Shown here: piece after piece, positions 22,386 to 35,680 of the stretch
Numbering within the stretch: position 1 is the first letter of the stretch
Layout: every line of letters starts with the position of its first letter
From: Narthecium ossifragum
Lineage: Eukaryota > Streptophyta > Magnoliopsida > Dioscoreales > Nartheciaceae
Length of the DNA stretch: 64,000 nucleotides
NCBI GenBank assembly: GCA_963920575.1
Contig: OY986965.1
Location: forward strand, 10,244,290 to 10,308,289
Direction: 5' to 3'
Translations under genes and position numbers: made by a program
The notes under the pieces: model-generated
Told to the model about the DNA's origin: nothing
What the model saw: only the letters and a program-made list of their open reading frames with translations
Databases searched by the model: none

Positions 22386-22814
22386 TTACTTGTCCGATGA
22401 CGGCGCCAAGAGACCCCCTCGTCGAGTTCACACACCGTCGCCGCGCGCCTTGCACGTCGCTTGTGCTGCGCTTGCGCGTCGTCTGCACGCCGTCTGTGCA
22501 CCGCTTGTGCACTCCGCTTGGTAGCCCGATGACTGCCTCTTGACTAACCCTCCTTTTTACCTTACACTCACAAGACTCATACGAATTTGGGTAAGGGATG
22601 AGATCCCAACTCCTTTATTGACTAGTGATTACAAGAACACTCTTCTCTCACCCCCAACCCTTCGGAGTACAATCACTCTCAATACAAGAAACTCTCAACC
22701 CAAAACCCTAGAAGAGCCACCCAATTCTTCTACCTCATGATCTCTCAATCCCTCCTGGATCTTCAATCCGTGAGTTTGCCCATAACCCAGATGCCCCCAC
22801 ATCTAGCCGGCCTA

Positions 22815-22826
22815 CTCCTTATATAG
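22815..22826 (-). promoter_or_regulatory. TATA box of minus-strand LTR
   Basis: CTATATAAGGAG on the minus strand points away from the CCCH gene. It supports the LTR call and its orientation. Confidence 0.55.
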
Positions 22827-23410
22827 AGAAGAGCCCATGACTTGCTCCAACAAGTCAAGTTTTCTAGTCCAACCCCAAGCCACAGGCTTCATGCTTATCC
22901 AAACATGCAATCAACCAATTACAAAGCTTCATAGCCTATTTGGACTCTTACATGAGTTAAGACTTGCTAAGGATGGCTGTTTGCCAAAATCCGTCACACT
23001 TTGGCTCGAAATAGGACTCTTTCCTATTTTCGCGAGCAAAGTACAACTTCCCCCGTGCCATATTCCATATTTGTCGTGTCATCCCATGTTGGAGACCTAG
23101 ACCAAGTGGAATTAGGACACTTGCACGCTCAGTTCGGCCTCCATGGTTTAACTGCCTTTCGCCGAGTGAGTCGAGTCTAAGTCCCATTAGAACTCCCGCA
23201 CAACTAGGACTTTTCCCGTGCCAAAACCTTCATCTGCCGCGTCAAGTCCTTCCAAGATCCCAATCCAAGTGAAATTAGGACTTTTGCATGTCTGGTTTGC
23301 TCCAGCTGGCCAACCGCGTCGCGCCTGGGCATTCTGAGTCCTAGTCTGACTAGGACTTCACTGCCTGGTCGCGTCGCATGCGCGCTCTGTGTGCCATCAC
23401 GCGTGCCGCT

Positions 23411-24242
23411 GGGTTGCCTTGGCGCGTGTTACACTCGCTTGCCTCGTCGCATGGCCCGTCATACTTTGTCTTGGCTCGGGCCGCCGTGCCATCTTCGAAA
23501 TCCGTTGCATCCTGCCATGCCGCATCGCGTCGTGTCGCATCCTGTCGCGTCATGTCGCGTGCCAAACTCCTTTGGCGTGTGTGCATATTGCTTGTGCGCC
23601 TCCATGGTTGCCTCGCCGCACATCTCACTTGATAGGATCCCTTCATGGCTTGCCAAGTTCTGCTTTGGCTCGGACCGCCGTATCATTTTCAACTTTCACC
23701 GCACCATCTTCAAGATCTTTCGTGCCATAATCGTGTCATGGACGTGTCATGGGCTCCAGTGACTGACGGCCCTTTGGTATTATCATCCCAAATAATATTT
23801 GTTTAAGGTCCTTCAGTCCCTTATCCCTAAATAAATATCCCGACGTCGCCTTCCTGGGTTGCCTTGGCGCGTGTCACACTCGCTTGCCTCGTCGCATGGC
23901 ACACGTACTTCGTCTTGGCTCGGGCTGCCGTGCCATCTTCGAAATCCACCGCGTTCTGTCACGGCGCATCGCATGGTATCACGCTATGCCGCGTGCCAAA
24001 CTCCTTTGGTGTGTGCATATTGCTTGTGCACCTCCTTGGTTGCCTCGTCGTGCATCCCGCTCGATAAGATTTCTTCATGGCTTGTCAAGTTCTGCTTTGG
24101 CTCAGATACTATTTTCAACTTTCGTCGTGCTATGGGCTCCGCCCCCTTATAGGCGCCCCTAGGGGTATTATCTTCCCAAATAATATTTGTTTAGGGTCTT
24201 AGGTCCCTTACCACTAAATAAATATCCCGACGTCGCCTTCCT
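23411..24242 (+). repeat. 445-bp direct duplication within LTR
   Basis: The block beginning GGGTTGCCTTGGCGCGTG at 23411 recurs at 23856. Both copies share CTTGCCTCGTCGCATGG, TGCCATCTTCGAAATCC, CTCCTTTGG and the end phrase AAATAAATATCCCGACGTCG (about 23826 and 24218). The second copy is about 55 bp shorter. Several overlapping open frames here are only a by-product of the GC-rich repeat. Confidence 0.85.
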
Positions 24243-24353
24243 TCTGTTATCCCACCAACAGCGGATCCGCGCCGTCCTATTAACATATCCTCTCATCCTC
24301 CTCCACTAGACCACCATTGCTACCATAGTCTCCATCCTCCTCGATCGCAACCA

Positions 24354-24361
24354 TTTATAAA
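24354..24361 (+). promoter_or_regulatory. putative TATA box of the CCCH zinc-finger gene
   Basis: CCATTTATAAAGC lies 145 bp before the start codon, followed by a pyrimidine-rich leader containing GCTAGGGTTT and GCTAGGGCTT, typical of plant 5' leaders. It is only 94 bp from the edge of the minus-strand LTR. Confidence 0.5.
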
Positions 24362-24498
24362 GCTTATTGGGGGCTCGCCATCGACGCTTTGCTAGGGTTT
24401 CTGGATCCCTCTCCTACCTGCTGCTAGGGCTTCTATCTCTATTTCTCTGGATATTCCGTCGCGGAATTATTTGGATCGGGTTGCTATTGCTGGCGGAG

Positions 24499-27400
24499 AT
24501 GGTGGGGAAGTTCTTTAAGACCAAACCGTGCATACTTTTTCGGCGGGGCCGCTGCCCCCGCCACAACTGCACCTTCGCCCATGGCGACGCCGAGCTCCGC
24601 CCCATGGGACCACCGTCCTCCTTTAATGGTAATACGCCCGTTCGTCTATTCGCGTTATCTTTGCTGCTTACCTATATTAGTCTTTTGATTCTTGTTTTCC
24701 CCTCTTGTTACTGTGGATGACAACGGTTTTAATTGGAGAAATCCAAATCCTTCTCTTATGAGAAGGGAGTGGGTACACTCACACTGACCTCGAGAACTTT
24801 TTGGTGTTTTCTTTTCAGAAAAGTAGAGTTTATTTGATTAATTAGGAAAGCCTATGTCGAATCAGTCAATCGTTTTGTCGAGCATCGTTATACATTTTCG
24901 TTCGGTTTTGACATAGAGTTCTGAAGGAAGTATATTGAAGTTGCAAATATAGGAATTATTGTGTTCCCTTTGTCTGCAAAATATAGACAATTTAATGACT
25001 GAAGAAATTGCATATTCCTGTGACTTGTTATACTGTCAGTTAACAATAATAGCTTCATTTTTACCTAACTGGAAACTGATTTTATCCTTACTATATTTTC
25101 CATCCCCCCCAGAGTCACTTTCTTATATATCTGACGAGCGCCATCAGTATTTTCTTTCCCTTCTACTTATTGGAATTGTGTAGAACTTGCGGCTGCCTTG
25201 CTCAAGTTATGTCAATATTAAAATTTTTGTTTCCTTGAATTTTGTCTGCGCATACAAAAAAAACGTGTGACACCTGACAGACTAACAGCCATTCTTAGTG
25301 GACGCAAATTTGTTAGAGAAGTTGTAGAATATAATGTTGATTAGCACGAGCCACTTATTGGCATATCCTTTCTGTAGATAAACCAAATATCAGATTTTGT
25401 TTTGAAAAGATGAGATAGCTTGGTGCAGACACTTGCTCCTTTTAGGTTTTTACTAATCTTATAATGCCTGACTAAGTTTTTTCTTCTCAATTATTTGCCT
25501 TTTGTACTTTTGTCACTTTGCATTGGTTGCAAATATTTGTAAAACTGTGTAACAATGCTGCAGATGAAAGTTAATTTTTCTTTTCTCTAAAGTAATCCTT
25601 CACAGGTGAGGCTTGTTGCAGAATGAATATGGCATAAGTTGTTATCCTTTTAATGATTTTTTTAGACAATAATATATCTTTTTCCAACAGCTTTAACTAA
25701 TCTTAGCAGTGGCATCCATGTGCAGTCCATCAACGTGACGTTTTATCCTAAGTCCTAATATCTTCTGGAAATCAATGGTGATCCATTCTGGTTTTTCATA
25801 GTCTGGCCTATTGGTATCATGGCATCTTTTGTATCGCCTGATTCTTTTAATGGTTCTTTTCCAGAAGCTGGCATGTGTAATGGAATCATAGGTATTAGGT
25901 TGCTGCATGATTCCTGGAATATTCTTTATATCAATGGTCACTAGATATCTAGCAGGTTGTCAAATCGGATGTTGCCTATACTAAATTATGCAGTTGAGAT
26001 GACTATTGTGCAATTGAGATATCTAATTCGCCTATTGGTCTCCTAAACAATTGATATCTATGTCGTGGGTTGAAATTACTCGATATTATTGTTGAAGGAT
26101 TTTTGAGGATGGTTCAGAACAACTTCAGTGGATGGATGGGTTTTTCTTCATTGAAGCTTGTTATTCCTCAAGGATGAGTAAAGTTTTGATTACAACTTTG
26201 CCTCTCACTCTGGCAAGCAGCTCTTTTCAGTTTCTCTTCCTTTGCTTGTCAAAAATCAGGGCTTCTCTTGGTGGTCTGAGATCATACATGGTATTTCTGT
26301 ATATCGTACTGTTTCTCAACACTCTTATAATCGTCCTCTTTTCAAAATGGAAGGAGCAGTACTACTTTTTTATTGAGATTGTCATATAGCTTGGGGTAAG
26401 GTTAAGCTTGGTAAGCATAATAAGATTCAGAGTTTCTCCATTTATAACCTTGATTTATGCTGGTTTGAGCAAGCGCTGTGGAAGCATCCTTGATCATTTC
26501 TCTACACTGATTGCAGGAAGACGTGATTATAGAGGTGGTGACTTAAGAGATAAGCTTGACAGGAGGCATTCTCCACATCGAAGGGATTCTCCTGGGAGAG
26601 ATACAAGGGGTCCTCATGCATTTCATGGTCAGAAGCTAGTTTCTCGTGACAGAGGTAAACATTCTTTAGGACTGAAATTTGTTTCTTTTCATGTAAAGAT
26701 GCAACCAGTATCAACAATATATAGTAATCAGTACCACATCGGTACTATGACTGTATGACATGGCATATGTTGCTCTGTATATAAAATTTTCTTTTACTTT
26801 TCAACATGGGCATTCATCCTACTTTCATGAACTAATCATATTAGTGCAGTATAATGTCCTTTAGTACTATGATATAGAATATTAGCCATGCACTTTTCCC
26901 TAAGATTTAATTTTTCTTCTGTTTGGTGCTTCTTCACCAATCCCAGTTATGACTTTGATAATTTACTTGCAGGCCACAGTTTCTCAAGGTCCCCCATTAG
27001 AACGAAGTAAGTCAACATCCTCTACTTGATGATGCTTATATTTGTTGCTTTAATACTCTGATTTCTTTATCAAATATGCATGCATAGATTTTCATGTGTC
27101 ATCAATATTGCATTTATCCTTGCAAGATTTTTTCTGTAAGTTATTGGCATATCCTTAAACATGAAATTTCATAAGCACATATTTGGTGGAATAAGCTTGC
27201 TTTTGTCCTAAATTTTTATCGATCTATCTCATCGCAATGATCTCAAAGTTTTCATTGGGCCTAATGAAAGCTTAGCGAGCATGGATGTTTTAATGCTACA
27301 TAAAGGAAAAATAGAGGTGATTCTTTGGGAAGGATGCTCATCTGATTTATCTGCTCCTAATGATCTCAAATTTTCGTTGGGCCTGCATGAAATCTTAACA

Positions 27401-30400
27401 GGCACGTAAAGGTAAAATAGAGATGATAGCATTCTTTGGGAAGGAAGTTCAAGTGGAATACTTTTTAAATGTCAAATGACTCAAATTTAATCGGATCAAA
27501 TACAAATTATGAGATTTTGTATGGAAGACAGATATTCTCTCAGGAAATGCTTCTTGCATGTCAACTTCAAGACAATCAGACAAAAGTCTCTTTTTTTTGT
27601 ATGCAAGATGAACATCTTCTAAGTGGTTTTGAAAATCGTCTGATGAATTTTCACCTAATGAGTTCTTCATATGTCAAGTTGAGAAAATGAAGTGTTCACT
27701 CATAAGTGGGAAAGCGTTTATATCCATTCATTCTCCATTCTTCTATCTATGCAAGCCTCCTATAACCATTCTCTTCCACTCCCCAATCCTCCGCTTGCCA
27801 TCTTCCTGCTGTCTAGCACTTCTACCTCTTCACATCACACCATTTTACTCTTTTCTTTTGCTTCCACCATAACCTCATCTACCCTGAATCACCCATTTTT
27901 TGCTCACTTTCATTTATGCTAGCGCCCCCGTTGCAGTTGGCATGGCACCTCCCTCTCCCTTTTCCTCCTTTCACCTCAGCTCATGCACCCCCTTCTAACC
28001 ACAGTCACCTTCTCTATCCTCCCTTTAGTCTATTCTTATAACTCTTACTACCAGTAACTGCACAAAAACTGACACACATATATAATGAAGCGAATATATC
28101 ACATGAAAATAGATGAAACAGAAGCGCTCCTAAAATACTGTCATTTCCTTTATGGCACATTTAAAGTGTTGGAGAAGCAATGCTAAATATTCTTTACAAC
28201 TACTTAGAATGTGTTGGGGAGTGAAATTGAATAGATAAAGGCTTCACATATATATTATAGAAAAGATGGGCGTGCTAATCATTTTTATAGTGAAGAAGGT
28301 AGAGATCAACTATTTATATGCCATTCATGATTATAAAAAGTGTGATCCTGAGATTATTAAGAAGGTAAGCTAATTGTACCTTCAAATTTATTCTTGTGGT
28401 TGGGCATGTTCTACACACTTGTGTGACATTAGTTGGCCATAATCAACTGATTCAGTAGTATGATTAGGTATATCTTCATATCTTGTATGTAATCTAAACG
28501 TAGTCATGCATTTGTAAATGTGTTGTCGCCCTGTTTTAGCATCAATCATTTACGTGCCTTAGTTATGCAGTCTGGTTTCATATGGGCTGCATTTTTGTGT
28601 GGCATATAACTTATCTTTTATGTGCTTAGCCTGTCTGCAGAAGACATATATGCATATTATGGATTTTGTGTTCCTTTCCTTCTTTTTGTGTCAAAACCAG
28701 CACTGCCCTTTTTGTATAAAATCTTTGAACTACATCTTGGTCGTTTTATTTTCTCGAAAGGGGTTTCATAACTGGTATTGTTTGAAATACAAGTGCATCC
28801 ATACATGTTTCCTCAAGACTTCTGGTTAATCTGAGTGCATTTCCTTTTACAATATTAAAAGGTTTCTACTATCCTGTGGAGTAAGAAATCAGAACTCATG
28901 CATGCCAAAGTATGGATTAAGGTGCAAATGCATTAACTAGGTGTTTGCATTGCTGATGCAAACTATTGAGCACTATCTTAGTATGTCTGTAAGGGCTGTG
29001 TTTACTGGAATTTTGCTAAAGCAAGCCGCACATATTCGTAATGGGGCTTGGTATGGGTAATTTATGGATTCCTTTTAGGTTATGATTTATCTGTTATGAT
29101 ATCCTCATAGTTGGGTAGGTAGGTTTTTTGTATGTTGGTGCTATCTGCCTCAGTGTGGCACAGTAGGAATATATAGAAACAAGTCTCGCAGGTACTCCAT
29201 CATTTACATGGCAAAAACAAGAGTATCTGCTTTTATATTGTTTCAGCAGAACACTTCTGTTGAAAATTCATAGTTGGGTAGGTAGGTTTTTTGTATGTTG
29301 GTGCCATCTGCCTCAGTGTGGCACAGTAGGAATATATAAAAACAAGTCTTGCAGGAACTCTTATCATTTACATGGCAAAAACAAGAGTATCTGCTTTTAT
29401 ATTGTTTCAGCAGAACATATCTGTTGAAAATCTTGAAGTGGTATTGTAAGGTCCCATAGCTCCATTTAGATGTTTCATGGCCCAGCCTCTACAACAACTT
29501 GAAATAGATCCATAAGCTTCTCTAATAATTTGGGTCTTAGCATTTTCCAAGCTAGTATGCTACCTGGTTAACAAAAGGAACGTTTTTCATTCATAATGGG
29601 CTTATTTTGCTTATACCTAGTGAGCGGAGGCTTCGGAAGAAGCAACAATTGGATGGGCAAAGTGATGCTTCTGGAAGCTTGAAGACAGTAAATGGGACTG
29701 AAGATCAAGCAAAGGGAGACAAGGTTTCATCATATGATGAAAAGGATGTTCTCGAAGAGGAGGTTTATTTTCGATATTACTGTTTAGATTTTGTGATATC
29801 ATCTTGAGTTTTTTGTTTGCTAAGTTATATCTTTGTATATGACATGTAGCTAAAGCAAATGGAGTTTGATATTGAAAGTCTTGATGACCATAAAGCTAAA
29901 GTTGAGGTCAGTATGAAATTTTTTTCTTCCTTCCTTCAAGCTGTTGCCATTTTCTTTTTGTTTCGTTTCTGAAGGTATATTTGCTCACATAATTTTGCGG
30001 TTCTTTTCATTATTAAGTCATGTTTTAGACGTTTTGAAATTTTTTCCATGCAATAGACTGTAAATGAAATGTTTTCAGAAATGATCATAAAGCTTGGAGG
30101 TATTAGATAAGGCTTGTTTTTGCTTTATGCTTACAGTTTTTAGTAGCTTTTCTTACTTCTTTATTGTGGTATTTCCCTCACCGCTGATTATATGATGTGT
30201 TCCATTGGCTATAGAATATTCTAGAGGAGAAGGAAGATGAGGCACACCAGCTTAAGCGGAGAATTGAGGATCTTGATATGCAGCTGAATAGAGAACAGGA
30301 AGACTGTAAAAGGTTTTATTTATTTATTTGCAGATATCTTTCTTAGCATGGTCTTTTTTTCTTTGTTGCCAAAGTTATTTTGAGGTGCATCATGGCAGCA

Positions 30401-33400
30401 GTGTATGCTTGTTTTTTGTTTCATTGTTTTTATTTTCATTGTAGAATTACTTCAAAAATCAAGAAGTTCATTAGAGCTCATGGGCGTTACTTAAAGGCAC
30501 AAGAGGAACTGAAAAGGTGGGGCTTGTTTGTTCATATCCTTCTCATTAGAGTTGATTTGAAACTTTTCAGCTGCTATGTTCATTGGTGGAAAAAAAAATA
30601 GATTTTCTGCTCTTGCTCTTGCTGGAATGATAAGTTCTTAAAGTTGCTTGATCTGGTTGATTGGCTCTTGTTTGGACAAATGGACAGGTCACAATCTCGT
30701 CTTCATAGATTTGGTGATCAGCTTGGTTCAGATGCTATCAAGCTTGGTGTCAATGAAGAGGATTCGAGTGTGAATATTTTAAGTGATGTGGAACCAAATG
30801 GCAATGATCATTTAAGCCCAAGAGATGATGAGCTGCAGAATCATGCTTCTTCAATCAGAAAGAGGCAGCGCCACTATTCTCAGACCAGTGAAGAAACAAA
30901 ATTAGGTAAAGTGATCTTTGCATCAAACTAAAGCATTTGTTCGATATTCATATTTCATAGTTTAGTCAAAAGACTCAAAACTACTGCAGGGTCTAATTCC
31001 ATTTTCGTTGGTGTTGAGAAAGTTCTCTATGTTCATTTCCTTGTATTATTGACAGGTAGTTCATCAAATTGATGTTATATTGCTTCTGGAATCCGGATAA
31101 CTTTTTGTTATGCTCTGTAGATGTTGTTTGTCACGCTATCCAGCATGGATATCTCATATTTTTCCACATGTCTTTACGCAGTGGATATTTGTTGCAGCAA
31201 AGTTTATCTATATATTTTAATACAAGTGGCAGTCCTTTTTTCTTGAGTTTGACTTTTGGGTTATTTGCCTATGATACGCCTCCACACAAACTGGACTAGT
31301 TGCATATAACTAGCTATTGCAGGAGCCTTGCATGAGCCCTTAGTCTCGCACGTTCGATTTAAATGCCTAGTTCTTATATTCCGTGAATATTAACTTGAAC
31401 ACGTGGAACATATCCATGGAAAGTAGCTCAAGTCGTCCAACCCCTAGGCCTAGCAAGTTTTTTCCCTTGACTTAATCCTTAATATGAAGTTCTCCATGTA
31501 GCCCAAGTTAAGGACATACGGAATAACAAAGCAACTTTCAAGGAGTTACATGTGATTATGCTGTTTGGAAGGGTTTTTATTGAACTAAGCAGGGAGGTAA
31601 ATGGAGAAAGCCCTTGATTTATTACTGCTACCGTTCTTTATAACAATGTAGCAGACATACATAGCCTTTCTGCCATTTTCATATACTGCTTCTATACGTC
31701 ATCATGGTGGCTTTTTGGCATTTAAGGCAAGGCTTTTGTTAAATGTATTATAACCTGAAACCAATCCATTTTGTCGCAGTGAAGTCTCGAAGGAGAGAGA
31801 AGTTTTCAGCAATAGCATCCAGATCAGAGAAGCTTATTAAGTTTGACATGGCTGCACCACATTCGGTAACTTATACCAACGAAAGTGAGGCAATGAGAGC
31901 CGTGCGTGACAGAACAGATGCTCAGAAGTCCATGGTAAATGATGTCAAGCATAAGCGAGGAAAAGTTAGCCCCAATATTCTGTCCGTGGAAAAGGTATTG
32001 CTTTATATGCTTTCTTCCTAGATGTCGATATCTTCCAATTGCAATTCCAAATAGGTGAGCTTCTCAGGTTTGTGTTGAAACCTGATAGACTGCAAAGCAG
32101 CCATCCTTCTCGAAATAATTGTCTTTTGAACCAAAGTACATCAGTATACCATGTTTTTGGTCTTGTTGCTTAAATCTTTAAGATTTCATAAGTTCTTTCT
32201 ACTGTGCTGCTTGATCAACAGGTCAAGGTCTCTGAGGCGGGATCTTTGCCTTCAACTGGTTTGGCTGCTCAAGAGGTAGATGAACTGCTTGAAGCCATTG
32301 AAATGGAGGAGAAATCCGAGGATATGGAAGGCAACAAATATAATGAAAATGGGCCCTTGAGTAATAAAGCTAGCTCATCTTGTATTCCAACCTTCCCTCC
32401 CCTACTCACCAAAGAAGCATACAAACAGGTGAGCAAAGTCACCCCTCCTTGTTTTTTCTGACGGGTGTTATGCTTTTGTCTTCCAAAATGTCTTATTAGG
32501 CTAATTGGTGTTCTTGGACAGAGCAATAAGATCTGGAGTCATGATATTTATCTTGCCCTCTTCTCTGCTAATTCTAATTGCTAAACGCTATAGGGTTACA
32601 ATACAAGCAGATGGGTCTTAGTAGTGGTCCTATCATCCAAATTTATTATTCTTTTCATAAAATATGCTTAAACCTTATTCTTTATGTCAGATGACTGGCC
32701 ATTCCAGTTCTCCATCAGTTGATTTTGAACTGCATGTTCAACCTTTCCACTTTACCATCATATTTTGACTTTCTGCAAATTCTTTCTTTTGGACTGTGCT
32801 TGGTAAAACCAGTGTTTCCCAGGCTAGGAACATGTACATATGGTCGAGCAAGTAGCCCTAGGTGGCCCGGCCATGCAAATGTCCATTGTAGATAGTACTG
32901 AATAATAAAAAAGAAAATCTTAATTTATATCTGACATGCAATACTTGTATGTTCCTTTTCTAGTGGCAAAAAAAATGCAGATAACTGCATTTAGCAAGTA
33001 AAGTAATATGCTAATTTATTTGTCCATGAGCATAACTCTGCATACTATTTTTGTACTTCATTCCTAATTTGATGTGTTGCAAGTTTTACTGGAAATTTAT
33101 GTATCATTTATGGCAATTCTTTTATACTTTCCTTTTTGATTGCAAGCTTCAGATCAGTTAAACTTAACTAGGATGAGCTCATTCTTATGGTCCTGAGCAA
33201 CCTAGACTGATGTGCTGTATGTGTCATTTGACAAGAATTTCGACTATTTGATTTGTAAGTTAAGAGATTCAGTAATCGAACTTAGTGCCAGTTCACAAGA
33301 TTATATTTGAGGCATGTGCATTCAACTGGTTGAGTTTGTGAGGTTCTTTGTTTAGACTAGGTACATAAGTTTTTACAGCTGATTTGATGCTTCTTGGTGT

Positions 33401-34831
33401 GGTCATGTGACATCTTTGAACTAGGAAAAGTTCAACAGCTGAGCTGTTTTCACCTAAGTTGCCTCTTTAACTTTGTTTTTCTGTTCATGATAATCACATG
33501 GATGAATCACAAAGCAACAAAAATGCTTGAATGATAACTAGAACTTGAGAAATTTAAGATATAGGAGTATAAGTCTAAAGACATGCAAAACCATTATAAT
33601 TTAGGAGTGGATCAAATGAGATATGCATAAGAGATCAAAAATTGGAAGCTAAGGGGATCCATGAATGACCGTGCCGGCCGGGACATACTATCACGGTCTG
33701 ATACATTGAGTGCCAGTAATCTACCAGCATGATGCTTGTATCACCACAAACCCTGTACCAATACGTGTATTAGCTCAGAAGAGCTTCCTGCTGCCAGCAC
33801 GAAGTCCATGGTGTGGTAATCCTTGAGTGGATCACCTATTTACTTAGGATTTCTGTTGAAGTTTCTTATCTAGGGATGAAGTTTGTTAGTAACAAATGTA
33901 TCAATGACTTAAAAGGTTATAACTAAGAATGGGCATTAGTTGCATACGAGAAAAAGCAGTGGTTTTTTTTTAGTTCTTGCTGCTTCAACTTCAGGGCTTT
34001 GGTTCCACTGTACTTAGGATATATCTTTTGTGGAGATGTTGAAAAGCTATTAATAGTAGGGCTCTTTGATATGTGATTACACTTTCCAAACCGTCATTAT
34101 ATATTTCCGATTTCTAACTGAGATTTGCACCAGCATGTTTAAAGAACTTATGGATGTAATCTGAATCCATGACGAGTGAGTTGAACATCAGTATAAGAGG
34201 ATATGTAGCATTTGCATTTTGTACATTTGATGTTTGATGTTGTTTAAATTAGTTGGGCGTGAGGATGCTATAAATAAAGGATATAGTTAACCATCAATAT
34301 CTGACCCATGCACAAGAAATCGAATGATAAAACTAACACCAAAGTTTGGTTTGTATAGTAGCCAACCCCTGAGGTATATTTCAATGCTAATAAGCCCTTT
34401 TTGTGTTGCGTGACTGCTTCTCTTGCCCCAAGCTGTATTTGACTTAGAAAAAAGACACCAATCTTGTGTAGGCAGCCAACTCAGCACCTGTGGCCTGGTC
34501 TGCCCTAATTGCTTGGTTGGCTAGAGCTTGTGTGGGCCAAGCAGTTGACTGGCTTTTAGGGGAACCAACCAAGTTTCTAAATGTGCACCCATCAGCCATA
34601 CTACTTATCTTGACGATTGATTGATATCGTCATTCTAATCTTAGCATCTAGATTTGAGATTTATCAGTAGCATCTTGAATTATATTAATCTTGCCTAGTG
34701 ACAAATCTTATGCTAATCTCATCTTCTTTTTTCAGTATGAAGCTGATGATGAGGATGTTGATGTGGAGAAGATCGATGGTGAGATGGTGGATATAGATAT
34801 CAATAGCGAAGTGGAAATTGAACAGGGCTAA
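24499..34831 (+). CDS. CCCH-type zinc-finger protein with coiled coil (rice C3H13/BIP105-like), 468 aa
   Basis: Eleven exons join in frame with GT-AG introns: 24499-24628, 26517-26654, 26973-27006, 29621-29762, 29850-29906, 30215-30312, 30445-30516, 30688-30905, 31780-31994, 32222-32428, 34736-34831 (1407 nt). The start is the first ATG of exon 1 and opens directly into the zinc finger. Cys11, Cys19, Cys24 and His28 form C-X7-C-X4-C-X3-H in KTKPCILFRRGRC...FAHGD, an RNA-binding fold. Exon 2 is Arg/Ser/His-rich with RRHSPHRRDSPGRD repeats, as in splicing-associated proteins. Residues about 145-235 are a charged heptad-like coiled coil. A basic stretch follows, and the C-terminus is acidic (DDEDVDVEKIDGE). 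I infer a nuclear RNA-binding or transcript-processing role. The likeness to rice C3H13 is from memory. Introns 1, 3 and 10 exceed 1.8 kb; intron 10 carries a hAT MITE. Confidence 0.88.
27237..27480 (+). repeat. 122-bp direct duplication in intron 3 of CCCH gene
   Basis: AATGATCTCAAA...TTTTC...TTGGGCCT at 27237 recurs at 27359, with shared GGTAAAATAGAG...TTCTTTGGGAAGGA text later in each unit. It is an intronic local duplication, no coding meaning seen. Confidence 0.65.
29108..29431 (+). repeat. 163-bp tandem duplication in intron 3 of CCCH gene
   Basis: TAGTTGGGTAGGTAGG at 29108 recurs at 29271, and the two 163-bp units agree over nearly their whole length, ending in GAACA...CTGTTGAAAAT. 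High identity points to a recent duplication. It lies about 190 bp before exon 4. Confidence 0.85.
33660..33825. mobile_element. short hAT-type MITE in intron 10 of CCCH gene
   Basis: The ends CATGAATGACC...GCCGGCCG and, inversely, CAAGGATTACCACACC resemble those of the larger element at 53355-54137 (CATGGATTTCCATACC). The flanks are AGGGGATC (33652-33659) and AGTGGATC (33826-33833), an 8-bp duplication with one mismatch. It is 166 bp long and looks older than its relative. Confidence 0.6.
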
Positions 34832-35680
34832 GCCAGCCATGCATCTTTGAATGCAGCAATCCTGAATGGAGCTTGTTTATACATGGTATACCCTGTTCAT
34901 TATGCTACAAACGGTGGAGCTTTCAGCAATTTTTGTGATGTTGAGAAACTTTCCAATTGACCAGTGACTAGTCGGAATCACTCGGTTCGAAACAATTAAC
35001 CAGTCGCACAGGAAATTTTTAATACCTTTCATATGCTGTGCTTTGTGCTCCCATGGATTGAAAATGATGCAAGCAACTCTTTTAAAGAGTGTTCATCTCA
35101 TGGAAACAAACAGCTCGTTTCTTTTCTAGCTTTTTAAGATTCAGAACAAGGCAGCTGGGAAATGGCTTCAGGCTAATTTTCATATTCCATTATGATATTT
35201 GTTTCTCTGCAAAACAACAATTGTTTGAATTTGGTCTTATCCTGTGTATTCTAAAATCATTGGGATCCAATCAAGTTCTTTGAACTAAATTCCTAAACAA
35301 GTAGTACAACCTAACGGCCCAAGTAATTTATCTCATACAAGATTAACATGGTAGAGGTAGAACTGGTTGTGTTTATCAGACAAGTCTCTAAGCCCGCCCT
35401 TGTTGGGCAAGGGGTTATCTCATTTTATCCCTATTTTTTCATTAAATATCAAAACAATGATTATGAGATTATTACTATTCTATCTATTATATATTTTTTT
35501 ATTTTATTTTACTCTCATTTTTTTTAACCTCATATTCTCCTTAACCCTGAACCAATGGGGGCTCCAAAGGGGCTAATAATATTCTAACAGTGCCTTTTTT
35601 TTTTCTTCTTTTTTGAAAAAAAAAATGTTCAAACAGTTCAGATCCATTTGTTTTTGGTTCAGTAGTGGCAAACCCCGCAT
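34832..35680. other. intergenic: CCCH 3' region and distal FIE promoter
   Basis: The first few hundred bases are the likely 3' untranslated region and terminator of the CCCH gene. Later sequence is AT-rich with T-runs near 35510-35530 and 35590-35625. I see no further gene or RNA. Confidence 0.4.

Larger units (their letters stand above)
22400..24260 (-). mobile_element. LTR of a retrotransposon, minus strand, inner edge uncertain
   Basis: On the minus strand it begins TGTTGGTGGGATAACAG at 24260. It has a TATA box CTATATAAGGAG (22815-22826) followed by a transcribed-leader-like part ending in several AG-rich runs. The U3 part includes a 445-bp duplication. Near 22407 the minus strand reads TTGGCGCCGTC, which resembles a tRNA primer binding site; if so the LTR ends just before it and only a few internal bases remain before the transposase relic. 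I found no matching target duplication, so it may be a truncated element rather than a clean solo LTR. Confidence 0.6.

Noticed and set aside
23350..24162. Open frames on both strands in LTR
   Set aside because: They coincide with the two copies of a GC-rich LTR duplication and code for low-complexity text.
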